Assembly: GCA_028715605.1 (NCBI GenBank)
Contig: JAQURM010000006.1
Span: 1-59,588, forward strand
Source: Desulfovibrionales bacterium
GTDB lineage: Bacteria > Desulfobacterota > QYQD01
Direction of reading: 5' to 3'
DNA length: 59,588 bases
Position numbers and translations under genes: made by a program. Of this stretch, positions 25,754 to 33,103 are shown one piece after another. The notes under the pieces were generated by a model, which was not told the DNA's origin, searched no databases, and saw only the letters and a list, made by a program, of their open reading frames with translations. Each line of letters begins with the position of its first letter. Position 1 is the first letter of the stretch.

Positions 25754-26764
25754 CTAGATAGGTGATACGTCGGGCTTGCCCTTGGCGGCCTGGATAGTTG
25801 GTCGCACGTCCGTAAATGCCTTGCGTACCAGGTAACGTACATCACTCCAGAGATTTTCACTGCCCAGGAAGGCGATAACAACGGTGCGATTATTTCTCTT
25901 GAACATGCCTACATAAGTTTTCTTGGCGGCGCGGGTAAAGCCCGTCTTACCGCCCTCCGCCCCTTCGATCTGCCAGAGGGCTTTATTGTGATTGACAACC
26001 CGTTTGCCGCCATGAATCTCAAACTTCCGGGTTTTGAGAATATCGGAAAATTTTTCATTCCGCATGGCCTTTTTAAAGATAACGGCCAGATCATATGCGG
26101 TTGTATGTTGACCGGGTGCGGTCAGGCCGCTGGCCGTACGGCAACTTGTGTTTTTAGCGCCGAGCTCACGCGCGGTCCGGGTCATTATTTGAGCAAATTC
26201 TTCCTCTGATCCGGCCATCTTTTCCGCCAGCGCCCTGCTGGCATCGTTAGCGGAGTGAAGCAGGGTGGCATAGATAAGGTCTATAGCCGGATATGTTTTT
26301 CCGCAACGAAGGTATGCTTTTTGGCAGGGAGCTTTTGCAGCATAGCGACTAACGGTAACGGGATCACTTGCTTCCAGATTTTTTAATGCCAGGAAACCGG
26401 TGACTATTTTGATGGTGCTGGCCGGCTGTAAGGGAAGACCCTGATTCTGGGCAAAGTAAATATAATTGGTATCGGCGTCCAGGACTATAGCTGAACGGGC
26501 GGTAAGGGCGGAACAATATTGACGACGATATTTTCTGGATGCCCTGTGCGTTCTCTTCTTATTGTACTTCTTAGCCCTCTTGTGATATTTTTTTACAGAG
26601 GCGGTTCGCTTCGCTTTCTTCTTGTGCTTTTGAACCTTCTCGCTGGCGGTGTAGCAAACTTTCTTTTTGGTATTATGACATTTTTTAGTTTCTGCAAAAG
26701 AGGAGGCTGATGGCAGGATAAGAATTAGTGCAAGTATAAAAATGAGAATGGCTCTACACCGCAT
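25754..26764 (-). CDS. dacA: D-alanyl-D-alanine carboxypeptidase (PBP5/6-type, S11 family)
   Basis: Encodes 336 residues. A signal peptide ends near SFAETK. A Lys/His-rich linker of about 60 residues with several Cys follows (28-85). The penicillin-binding catalytic triad motifs are complete: S115-T-I-K118, S171-A-N173 and K273-T-G275. It trims the terminal D-Ala of peptidoglycan stem peptides in the periplasm. The family's C-terminal domain is missing or very short, so this is the short form. The basic linker may bind the cell wall. Confidence 0.9.
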   Translation of the reverse strand: MRCRAILIFILALILILPSASSFAETKKCHNTKKKVCYTASEKVQKHKKKAKRTASVKKYHKRAKKYNKKRTHRASRKYRRQYCSALTARSAIVLDADTNYIYFAQNQGLPLQPASTIKIVTGFLALKNLEASDPVTVSRYAAKAPCQKAYLRCGKTYPAIDLIYATLLHSANDASRALAEKMAGSEEEFAQIMTRTARELGAKNTSCRTASGLTAPGQHTTAYDLAVIFKKAMRNEKFSDILKTRKFEIHGGKRVVNHNKALWQIEGAEGGKTGFTRAAKKTYVGMFKRNNRTVVIAFLGSENLWSDVRYLVRKAFTDVRPTIQAAKGKPDVSPI

Positions 26765-26952
26765 GAATTAACTCCTTTTCTCACTTAATCTTCTTGCTGA
26801 TTAGATATATACTATATTTTAAAAGCACAAAGCAAGTTTTTTTCAGCGCCTATGCTATTTTTATGGGTCATACTATATCCATCTTTTTTATTTATCGGCA
26901 TTCTTTTGTGGAACTTAATAGTTTTTCCCGTTATTCTTAATTTTTTAAGATT

Positions 26953-27876
26953 ATGGAAATGACCGAATATACTGTACCCATCGAGTTTTTCAATGAGGAT
27001 AAGGTCCCGGACTGGCTGGAAGTGACCATTATTGCCCCCGCCCGCCTTTTTCCGTTATTGGAAAAGTTTTTTCATCTGACTACTCCGTATGGAGTCGTCC
27101 GCTATTCTGAGCAAGGACTCATCTCAGACTGTGCGCAAACATTCGTTGCCCGTATCCCATATAGTACGGATCCGGACGACGTCCTGAAAAATTTGGATGC
27201 ATACCTGGGACTTCTGGAGGATAAGTATTGCTTAGATACGCCCATATATTTGGAAACGAGATACATTCATGACGGCAGAGATGTGTTCACTGCTTTCCAG
27301 GTTTCTCCGCGCTTTACCGTGATCCCGAAATGGGAAGATACATCGCTGCCGGACGACACAGTTATTCGACTGAATCCGGGCAGGGTTTTTGGCACGGGTC
27401 AGCATCCCAGTACCTTGTTGTGCCTGCGTGTCTTAGAGGAAATAGGGGACAAAGGCTTTTTTGCTGATAACCCGACTGTTCTGGATGTGGGCACGGGAAC
27501 AGGCATACTTTCTATTGTCGCGGCCAAACTCGGAAGCGGGGCGGTCCTGGCGCTGGAAGTCGATGAGGAGGCAGCCGGGATAGCCGGAGAAAACGTCTCT
27601 CTGAACCGCCTCGAACACCGGATAGAGGTATCTCTGACTCCTCTTTCTAAGATTGAAGGCAGTTTTAGGCTTATCACGGCCAATCTCACCGCCTCTGTAG
27701 CGCTGTATCTGGCAGATGATATCTGTCGCCGATTAATGCCAAATGGATTTTTGATCCTTTCCGGGATAAGACACGCACAGAGTGAGGCTATGGTTGCCCC
27801 TTATACAGGCCGGAATTTAAAGCTGGTAAAATTATATAGAGATGGATCGTGGGCAGGCTGTTTATTTACACGGTGA
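26953..27876 (+). CDS. prmA: ribosomal protein L11 methyltransferase
   Basis: Encodes 307 residues. The N-terminal substrate-recognition half is variable. The class I SAM fold follows with RVFGTGQHPSTLLCLRVLE, motif I LDVGTGTGILSI, the acidic residue in LALEVDEEA, and TANLTASV (the N-x-x at the PrmA motif IV). It trimethylates L11. The ATG (or one two codons later) lacks a good ribosome site. It is divergent from dacA. Confidence 0.88.
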   Translation: MEMTEYTVPIEFFNEDKVPDWLEVTIIAPARLFPLLEKFFHLTTPYGVVRYSEQGLISDCAQTFVARIPYSTDPDDVLKNLDAYLGLLEDKYCLDTPIYLETRYIHDGRDVFTAFQVSPRFTVIPKWEDTSLPDDTVIRLNPGRVFGTGQHPSTLLCLRVLEEIGDKGFFADNPTVLDVGTGTGILSIVAAKLGSGAVLALEVDEEAAGIAGENVSLNRLEHRIEVSLTPLSKIEGSFRLITANLTASVALYLADDICRRLMPNGFLILSGIRHAQSEAMVAPYTGRNLKLVKLYRDGSWAGCLFTR

Positions 27877-27894
27877 ACATGCATAGCGAGCGCA

Positions 27895-27985
27895 TTCCCC
27901 GCTGCTTGCAGCGGGGTTAGCGAGCGAATACGATGCATTTTACCTTGCATACGGAGATTCCCCGCAGCTTGCTGCGGGGAGCTTC
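27895..27985. repeat. two tandem CCCCGC(A/T)GCTTGC hairpins
   Basis: The perfect hairpins ccccgctgcttgcagcgggg (27897-27916) and ccccgcagcttgctgcgggg (27960-27979) are 63 bases apart, each preceded by att(c). Similar hairpins are widespread intergenic repeats in Desulfobacterota. They could also end prmA transcription, but no T-run follows. Confidence 0.7.
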
Positions 27986-28064
27986 AATACTACGGGAAGC
28001 ATATTCATTATCCGACTACGGCCCGATAGGCTTTGCGAACCGCCCCGTGCGGACCCGCATGCTA

Positions 28065-29270
28065 GTGTAGTGTCTCATAAACGACTGGAGTTATTTCTTT
28101 TTGATTTACCGGAACGTGGTAATGTAGAACCCGGCTTAATTTTTTCTAAAGTTTGTCGGCAGCGAGAGAGTTTTTCCACGATTGATTCTATTGTTGCCAT
28201 CCAAACGAAGGGCCTGGGGTTTGTATTCCAAGCGGCCAAATATTCTTCAATCGCAGCAATAAGATCAGCGACACTGACAAAAGTGCCACGGCGTATGCGT
28301 TTTCCCGTCAATTCTCCAAACCAGCGTTCTACTAAATTCAACCAGCTTGAGCTGGTCGGAATGAAGTGAGCCACAAAACGCGGATGGCGTTTTAACCAAG
28401 CCTGCACTTTGGGATGTTTGTGAGTTCCATAGTTGTCTATTACCAAGTGTAGTTTTATTTTCACAGGAAACTCTGCATCCAGGCGTTTCAAAAATTTGAG
28501 AAACTCTTGATGACGATGCCGGGCATAACACTGCCCAATCACCTTGCCTTGTGCTATTTCCAGCGCTGCAAAGAGAGTCGTAGTGCCGTTACGCTTGTAG
28601 TCATGTGTCATAGTTCCACATCGGCCTTTTTTCAAAGGTAGCCCCGGCTGTGTGCGATCCAACGCCTGAATCTGACTTTTCTCGTCCACACAAAGGACTA
28701 CTGCTTTTTCCGGGGGATTGAGATAGAGACCTACCACATCGGTGAGTTTCTCTAAAAACATGGGATCACGTGATAACTTGAATCCCTTAACCCGGTGCGG
28801 CTGTATTCCATGACTCTGCCAAATCCGGTTGACCGTTGCCCTGCTTATACCTTGCTTTTCAGCCATCGTACGGCAGCTCCAATGAGTAGCTCCCGTAGGC
28901 CGACTTTGCAGAGTAGCCTTGATAATCTCTTCTATCTTGTCTGCCGTGTACTGGGGTTTACGCCCCCGGCCTCCAGCTACTTCCCAAAGACAGTCCGGCC
29001 CCTGACTACAAAAGCGCTGCCGCCATAAAGCCACCGTTTTAAAATTGATCCGCATACTCGCAGCGATATCCTTGTCCTGTTGCCCTTGCGCTGCCGCCAA
29101 TATTATCCGGCAGCGTTGCGCAACCTGTTGCGGCGTGCGATGGGCGCTCACCCAATGCTCCAATTCTTGCCGATCTGTTTTACTCAATGTAACTTGCATG
29201 GCTTGTCGTGACATGCGGATAGTCTATCATACATGGCAATATAAATCCACTTATTTATAAGACAGTACAC
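28065..29270 (-). mobile_element. IS630-family insertion sequence, intact
   Basis: 1206 bases bounded by imperfect inverted repeats of about 18 bp (gtgtagtgtctcataaa and its counterpart tttataagacagtacac) with TA on each side (28063-28064, 29271-29272), the usual IS630 target duplication. It holds one uninterrupted transposase gene. It lies between prmA and the restriction-modification locus. Confidence 0.9.
28075..29214 (-). CDS. IS630-family DDE transposase
   Basis: Encodes 379 residues. The N-terminal helix-turn-helix domains (QRCRIILAAAQGQQDKDIAA, then a Homeodomain-like RTMAEKQGISRATVNRIW) are followed by an IS630/Tc1-type DDE core: CVDEKSQIQALDR (first Asp), HLVIDNYGTHKH (second Asp) and SSWLNLVERWFGELT (Glu). 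There is no frameshift, so it should be active. The stop lies just inside the left terminal repeat. Confidence 0.94.
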   Translation of the reverse strand: MSRQAMQVTLSKTDRQELEHWVSAHRTPQQVAQRCRIILAAAQGQQDKDIAASMRINFKTVALWRQRFCSQGPDCLWEVAGGRGRKPQYTADKIEEIIKATLQSRPTGATHWSCRTMAEKQGISRATVNRIWQSHGIQPHRVKGFKLSRDPMFLEKLTDVVGLYLNPPEKAVVLCVDEKSQIQALDRTQPGLPLKKGRCGTMTHDYKRNGTTTLFAALEIAQGKVIGQCYARHRHQEFLKFLKRLDAEFPVKIKLHLVIDNYGTHKHPKVQAWLKRHPRFVAHFIPTSSSWLNLVERWFGELTGKRIRRGTFVSVADLIAAIEEYLAAWNTNPRPFVWMATIESIVEKLSRCRQTLEKIKPGSTLPRSGKSKRNNSSRL

Positions 29271-29316
29271 TAGGGGGAGGGGGGTTAGAAGCTCCCTTTT
29301 ACCCGAGTCGGTACTC

Positions 29317-30165
29317 TTATCTTCCTTTCAAAACTTCAAGCCATTTATCAACGAGTTCGGGGAGCCTTTTGACGACCTCCCTGCCAAAAAGAACTTCATC
29401 AACATACCCCATATGAAGCATGTCTATCACCCTACAGAGATAAGACCGCCCACATTCCCACCATGTATAATGTGAATCGAGAATGAGATAGTGCTTCACA
29501 TCAATGGATTCATTCTCCCGGAGTTCTTCAAGTTCCATTCCGTCGAGCAGCGTCTCATAAACACCATCAGCAACGCGACTACCGAATGTTGTCGTGTAAT
29601 AGTATTCCTTGATCTCCCACACTGCAACGGGATTGAGAGTAGAGGGGAATGCACCGTCGACCCGTCTCGCAAGAGCCCGAAGGGGTAGATCATCTCGTGT
29701 TATTCGTGTCAGGGCGCGGGGATCGAAATCGCAGTCGTGTCCTTTGCAGCGGTTGTGAATAATCATGTTGACCATTCCGGTAAGATAGGCGGGTTGTTTC
29801 TTCTTGCCTTTTTGCTTATTCATAGGAATGTCAAGTGTTGATTTGAGAGAACGACGGACTGTTGTGAAAAGGGCTTTTGCAGCCTGATAGTCCATAAGCA
29901 AAGGCTCAACTGTGCTGTTAAGCACATTGGCCCTAAAAACGAAGTAGCCACCAAGTCGTTGACCAAAATCCGAAGGTCTCCCTAATTCATCCGCGATTTT
30001 CCTGTTGGACATGCCGAGAGCCTCAAGCGCCCGAATTTGATCCTCAAATGAGGGAATCTTTATCTGGTGGGTTCCCCGGGCGGTATAGCCGATGTGCTCG
30101 CTGATTAGACGGACGTGAGCCCAGAAGTCTTTGGGCAGGCCGAGAAAGCGTTTATCAGGTTTCAC
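29317..30165 (-). CDS. putative type II restriction endonuclease
   Basis: Encodes 282 residues from a GTG start. An N-terminal region resembling a DNA-binding domain (IRALEALGMSNRKIADELGRPSDFG) is followed by a candidate PD-(D/E)xK core at about residues 168-190: Asp in RRVDGAFPS and Glu-Ile-Lys in VAVWEIKEYYY. The call rests mainly on position: it is co-oriented with an XRE controller (1-base stop/start overlap) and divergent from a DNA adenine methylase. Specificity is not readable. Confidence 0.7.
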   Translation of the reverse strand: MKPDKRFLGLPKDFWAHVRLISEHIGYTARGTHQIKIPSFEDQIRALEALGMSNRKIADELGRPSDFGQRLGGYFVFRANVLNSTVEPLLMDYQAAKALFTTVRRSLKSTLDIPMNKQKGKKKQPAYLTGMVNMIIHNRCKGHDCDFDPRALTRITRDDLPLRALARRVDGAFPSTLNPVAVWEIKEYYYTTTFGSRVADGVYETLLDGMELEELRENESIDVKHYLILDSHYTWWECGRSYLCRVIDMLHMGYVDEVLFGREVVKRLPELVDKWLEVLKGR

Positions 30166-30404
30166 TATGTTGACTCGTCGAATCGTTTCACAAAGGATAG
30201 CAGGGGGATTCCTAACGCCTTACAGATGTTGCGAAGTTCGATCAGATCAAGCCTGCGCTCCCCTGATTCGTATTTACTGACAAATGATTGATTGACGCCG
30301 AGGTGTTGGGCCAACTCCGCTTGCGTCAGACCGGCTTCCACCCGTGCTGTTTTTAATAGCTTCTGCAGACGGCTTTGATCTTGACTGTATATAGCTTTTT
30401 GCAC
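30165..30404 (-). CDS. XRE-family helix-turn-helix regulator, R-M controller (C protein-like)
   Basis: Encodes 79 residues. The HTH reads AGLTQAELAQHLGVNQSFVSKYESGERRL, then LDLIELRNICKALGI, the standard XRE fold and the size of C proteins. Its stop shares a base with the endonuclease start. Such proteins delay endonuclease expression until methylation is complete. The divergent methylase promoter region beside it is the expected target. Confidence 0.85.
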   Translation of the reverse strand: MQKAIYSQDQSRLQKLLKTARVEAGLTQAELAQHLGVNQSFVSKYESGERRLDLIELRNICKALGIPLLSFVKRFDEST

Positions 30405-30490
30405 GGCTGCATATTACACGAAACGCCCATAATATCCCAAAATGGAATATTCATCTTGCATCGATTGCGCGATTGGTGTAGTCTGCCATC
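30405..30490. promoter_or_regulatory. divergent promoter region with candidate controller operator
   Basis: The 86 bases between the controller and methylase genes include an imperfect palindrome aatatcccaaaatggaatatt (30431-30451) and a repeat cgattgcgcgattgg (30461-30475). No ribosome site precedes the methylase ATG, so a leaderless or near-leaderless mRNA is possible. Confidence 0.45.
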
Positions 30491-31369
30491 ATGCAACTTG
30501 GATTGTTCAAGGCTTACGACAAGACGGCTGTTGAGGCCCCAAGCGGGCAATTGCTGAAGTGGATCGGCAACAAACAACGGTTTGCCGCAGAAATCGTCTC
30601 CTGCTTCCCTCGGAGGTTCGGACGGTATTTTGAACCATTCCTCGGGAGCGGGGCGGTTTTGGCGACTTTGGCCCCTTCTGACGGGCTTGGTTCTGACGTC
30701 TTTAGTCCGCTTGTCGAAATCTGGCAGGCACTTGTTCACAACCCGGAGTCTGTGAAAGCATGGTATGAGGAAAGGTGGAATCGCCTTCAACACTTGGACA
30801 AGGTAAGCGTTTACGAGCAAATCAAGGCCAGCTACAACAGCCGTCCTAACGGAGCCGACCTATTATTTCTCTGCCGTGCATGCTACGGCGGTGTGGTACG
30901 ATTCCGTAAATCGGACGGGTACATGTCCACGCCGTGCGGAGTTCATCGGCCAATTTCTCCGAAGGCTTTCAAAGCCCGCGTTGATGAGTGGTATCGGCGC
31001 GTAAGGGATTGTTCCTTTGATGTTCTTGGTTACCGGGAAGCAATGAATATGGCGAAAGAAGGGGATCTTATTTATTGTGATCCGCCATATCGCCACAGCC
31101 AGTCTATTCTGTACGGCGCTCAAGCATTTGACCTCCTGGAGCTACTTAGCGCAATATCAGACTGTAAACAGCGCGGTGTCTTCGTTGCGCTCAGCATTGA
31201 CGGAACCAAGAAATCCGGCGGTCTGTTCTGCGACCTTCCTATTCCGGCTGGTTTGTTTGAACGCGAGGTGTATGTAAATTGCGGTAGATCGATGTTGCGC
31301 CGATTTCAAATGAACGGCAAGACGTTGGAATCAGAGCAGGTATCAGATCGGCTTCTGCTCACCTTTTGA
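30491..31369 (+). CDS. D12-class DNA adenine N6-methyltransferase
   Basis: Encodes 292 residues. It has the Dam/D12 architecture: N-terminal LLKWIGNKQRFAAEI, SAM motif FEPFLGSGAV (about residues 47-56), a target-recognition middle, catalytic DPPY (from about residue 197) and C-terminal RRFQMNGK. It protects the sites cut by the divergent endonuclease. It is complete and probably functional. Confidence 0.88.
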   Translation: MQLGLFKAYDKTAVEAPSGQLLKWIGNKQRFAAEIVSCFPRRFGRYFEPFLGSGAVLATLAPSDGLGSDVFSPLVEIWQALVHNPESVKAWYEERWNRLQHLDKVSVYEQIKASYNSRPNGADLLFLCRACYGGVVRFRKSDGYMSTPCGVHRPISPKAFKARVDEWYRRVRDCSFDVLGYREAMNMAKEGDLIYCDPPYRHSQSILYGAQAFDLLELLSAISDCKQRGVFVALSIDGTKKSGGLFCDLPIPAGLFEREVYVNCGRSMLRRFQMNGKTLESEQVSDRLLLTF

Positions 31370-31389
31370 GTCCCATATTTCCTCGTAAC

Positions 31390-31447
31390 ACCGAACGCAG
31401 AGTTAATCGGCCGAGGTCCCGCGCTAGCGGAACCACTCCGGTTGAAC
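31390..31447 (-). other. candidate attC-like site after the OB-like cassette
   Basis: On the minus strand R''=GTTCAAC (fits RYYYAAC) and the far end is GTTCGGT (one mismatch to GTTRRRY). Between them an imperfect stem GGTtCCGC-tagc-GCGGgACC forms. It is placed where the OB-like cassette's own attC should be, but the outer pairing is poor. Confidence 0.4.
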
Positions 31448-31510
31448 GACCTGAAATCAAGCAGAACTCAATCAGCATCAATATGCACCGCAAACAAGGG
31501 TCAATATATA

Positions 31511-31635
31511 ACGTTGTTTCTTACATTGCTTTTCTTTTGATTTGAAAAAGAGTGTAAAAGGAGTAAGCTTCGTTAGTATTGTACAAGCGTTTGGATAGAA
31601 GACGGATAGGTGTTATGCAACGTAAGAAACAACGT
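31511..31635. mobile_element. MITE-like element in the end of the OB-like cassette gene
   Basis: 125 bases bounded by 19-bp inverted repeats, acgttgtttcttacattgc and gcaacgtaagaaacaacgt (18 of 19 matching). It has no coding capacity of its own. It supplies the last ~38 codons of the reading frame 31521-31898. No target duplication is evident beyond a base or two. Confidence 0.6.
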
Positions 31636-31898
31636 CCCCATCGGTTTCTCCCCATCGGTTTCCATTTCAGTTGTTGCTTAGGAACCCAGTGGTTCTGAAA
31701 GTAGACCTCGATTTTCTGTGCTTTAGTCATGTTGGTGAGAATGGTTGATCCAAGTGAAGTATCATCCTTCCAATATACCTCGTCTCCAACATCAACGTTA
31801 TCACTGGCCAATAGTTCAAATACCGAGAAATCACCATTTTCTGTCTGGACAGCAACCGTGCCCCGCCGGTTATTTATCGCGTAAATCGTACCTCTCAT
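31521..31898 (-). CDS. OB/cold-shock-like integron-cassette protein, C terminus replaced by MITE
   Basis: Encodes 125 residues. Residues 1-75 (MRGTIYAINNRRGTVAVQTE, FSVFELL, VEVGD-like NVDVGDEVYW, VYFQNHWVPKQQL) belong to a small beta-barrel family often seen as integron cassette cargo. From about residue 88 on the sequence is encoded by the inserted element and is not family-like. A tandem repeat of ccgatgggga just before the junction duplicates a few codons. The start lies 23 bases after the R' box of attC-like site C. Function unknown. Confidence 0.7.
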   Translation of the reverse strand: MRGTIYAINNRRGTVAVQTENGDFSVFELLASDNVDVGDEVYWKDDTSLGSTILTNMTKAQKIEVYFQNHWVPKQQLKWKPMGRNRWGRCFLRCITPIRLLSKRLYNTNEAYSFYTLFQIKRKAM

Positions 31899-31920
31899 AA
31901 TTCCTCTCTATTCATTGTGT

Positions 31921-31980
31921 GCCCAACGTGAAATTAACCTGCCGGGTGCTTCGGACAGTCAGGTTGAATTTCAGTTGAAT
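31921..31980 (-). other. attC recombination site C
   Basis: Best attC of the window. The core boxes are R'=GTTGGGC (31921-31927) and R''=ATTCAAC (31974-31980), both exact consensus on the minus strand. Between them tgaaattaacctg (31929-31941) pairs with caggttgaatttca (31960-31973) over 13 bp with a single unpaired G at 31966 on the plus strand, the strand expected to recombine; an extrahelical G there is the attC hallmark. The stop codon of the upstream cassette gene lies inside the site. Confidence 0.8.
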
Positions 31981-32503
31981 TTGTTGTTGGGGCCTCTTTT
32001 AATCTGGCTGCGAATCCTTCCGATGGCCCCGCGATGAGAAAACGAACAAAGTCGTCTTGCGACAAGGTGTAATAACCGTTTCCCACGAGTTTGCTCCGAC
32101 GCTTGTCGGGTTTCAGTATCTCGAAGGTTACCGAACCCGGTGACCGGCCGTTACCTTCCGAGGCAGCACCTGCCGCGAGGGCCTGTCTGACCTGCACACC
32201 CAACGAAATGCTCTTGAGTGCCTCCGACCACACCTTGTAGGCATTGCGGGTATCGTAGAGAATGTCTCCTTCACTGAACGAGAACGCCGATCCCTGTGTC
32301 CAGACCAGGGCCAAATGGCCATCAACGATACGTTCCGTGAGACGAATGTCGAGGGAATCGTTGAAGCACTTTGGCACACACATAAACCACCCTTCAGCGT
32401 ATTCAGCTTCGGCTGGTTTGAGCAACTGGGTCAGTCGCTTCTGGCGGCGGATTGAAGCATCCTCGGTGAGACGTTGCAGGATATCAAGTGCTTCTTGGTT
32501 CAT
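31934..32503 (-). CDS. hypothetical protein, second gene of a two-gene cassette
   Basis: Encodes 189 residues from ATG 32501-32503 (GGAGAGG before it). N-terminal helix (LDILQRLTEDASIRRQKRLTQ), then mixed alpha/beta with YNEGWF-like EYAEGWFMCVPKCF and GNGYYTLSQDDFVRFL. No family recognised. Its ATG overlaps the stop of the SWIM gene by 4 bases (ATGA), so they are translated together. It ends inside attC-like site C. Confidence 0.65.
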   Translation of the reverse strand: MNQEALDILQRLTEDASIRRQKRLTQLLKPAEAEYAEGWFMCVPKCFNDSLDIRLTERIVDGHLALVWTQGSAFSFSEGDILYDTRNAYKVWSEALKSISLGVQVRQALAAGAASEGNGRSPGSVTFEILKPDKRRSKLVGNGYYTLSQDDFVRFLIAGPSEGFAARLKEAPTTNSTEIQPDCPKHPAG

Positions 32504-32826
32504 GTGATCCTCTCCAGAAGAACCCTTTTCAGTTTTTTGACTTTCTCTTGGGCGCGGGCCACTTCGCTCTGAGCCTCCGCAATCTCTTTGCACGCCTGAT
32601 GTATTCCGGCCTGTTTAGCCCATTCGGCAACGCGCTGCATATCTGTAACTTGCTCTGGGTTTGCGAGCATCTTGGCGTCGCCTGCAAGCAAGGCAATTCG
32701 GTGCTTGCAGAGGTTCCCCATTATCCCCGCTTTGCACGTACAACGCGCGGAAAATCTTTCTCCTTCCATTGCAAAGGTGACCTGGTAGGTGCCCCCACTA
32801 CTACTCTTTGCCGTCAGTGTTACCAT
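32500..32826 (-). CDS. SWIM-type zinc-finger protein (cassette gene)
   Basis: Encodes 108 residues. The CxCx(n)CxH SWIM pattern is Cys29-T-Cys31 ... Cys40-K-His42 in ARCTCKAGIMGNLCKH. A basic coiled helix follows (QSEVARAQEKVKKLKRVL). SWIM domains bind DNA or proteins. It starts 12 bases after the R' box of attC-like site D. The downstream gene is coupled. Confidence 0.72.
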   Translation of the reverse strand: MVTLTAKSSSGGTYQVTFAMEGERFSARCTCKAGIMGNLCKHRIALLAGDAKMLANPEQVTDMQRVAEWAKQAGIHQACKEIAEAQSEVARAQEKVKKLKRVLLERIT

Positions 32827-32837
32827 CGTTTTGCGTC

Positions 32838-32894
32838 CCCCAACGAATAAGAGTTTTTACGGCGCGAAGTCGACCGTAAAAAGTATAGTTGAAA
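32838..32894 (-). other. attC-like recombination site D
   Basis: On the minus strand R''=TTTCAAC and R'=GTTGGGG bound an imperfect hairpin with a perfect 9-bp inner stem tttttacgg/ccgtaaaaa and outer caac/gttg. Each box is one base off consensus. Site and flank duplicate site B (24523-24578). Confidence 0.6.
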
Positions 32895-32924
32895 TGAACC
32901 GCGCACGCTGCGTTGTTATTTGGA

Positions 32925-33095
32925 AATTTATCGGCTCAGTATAGTTGTATGGTTTGATTTTATATCATGAATTGATGGATATTCCAAGACGAAATGGTAT
33001 AGGTAGGGAAGATTTCGAAACGGGTTGGCCCAAGAAACTGTCGGGATGGGCATCGTTATAAGCAGGAGGCCATGTCTGGTTCGGTACATTGAGCG
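32925..33095 (-). repeat. cassette-edge promoter repeat, copy 3
   Basis: About 170 bases, roughly 85% like copy 1 by eye. The promoter TTGGAA (32982-32987)-17-TATAAA (32959-32964) points at site D and the SWIM gene. It ends within 10-15 bases of the tldE stop, so it marks the junction of the cassette array with the chromosome. Confidence 0.75.
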
Positions 33096-33103
33096 ACCGG
33101 ACT

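Noticed and set aside
27897-27979. Two similar GC-rich hairpins, possible CRISPR repeats
   Set aside because: Only two units, each a self-complementary stem 63 bases apart, with no further repeats or cas genes.
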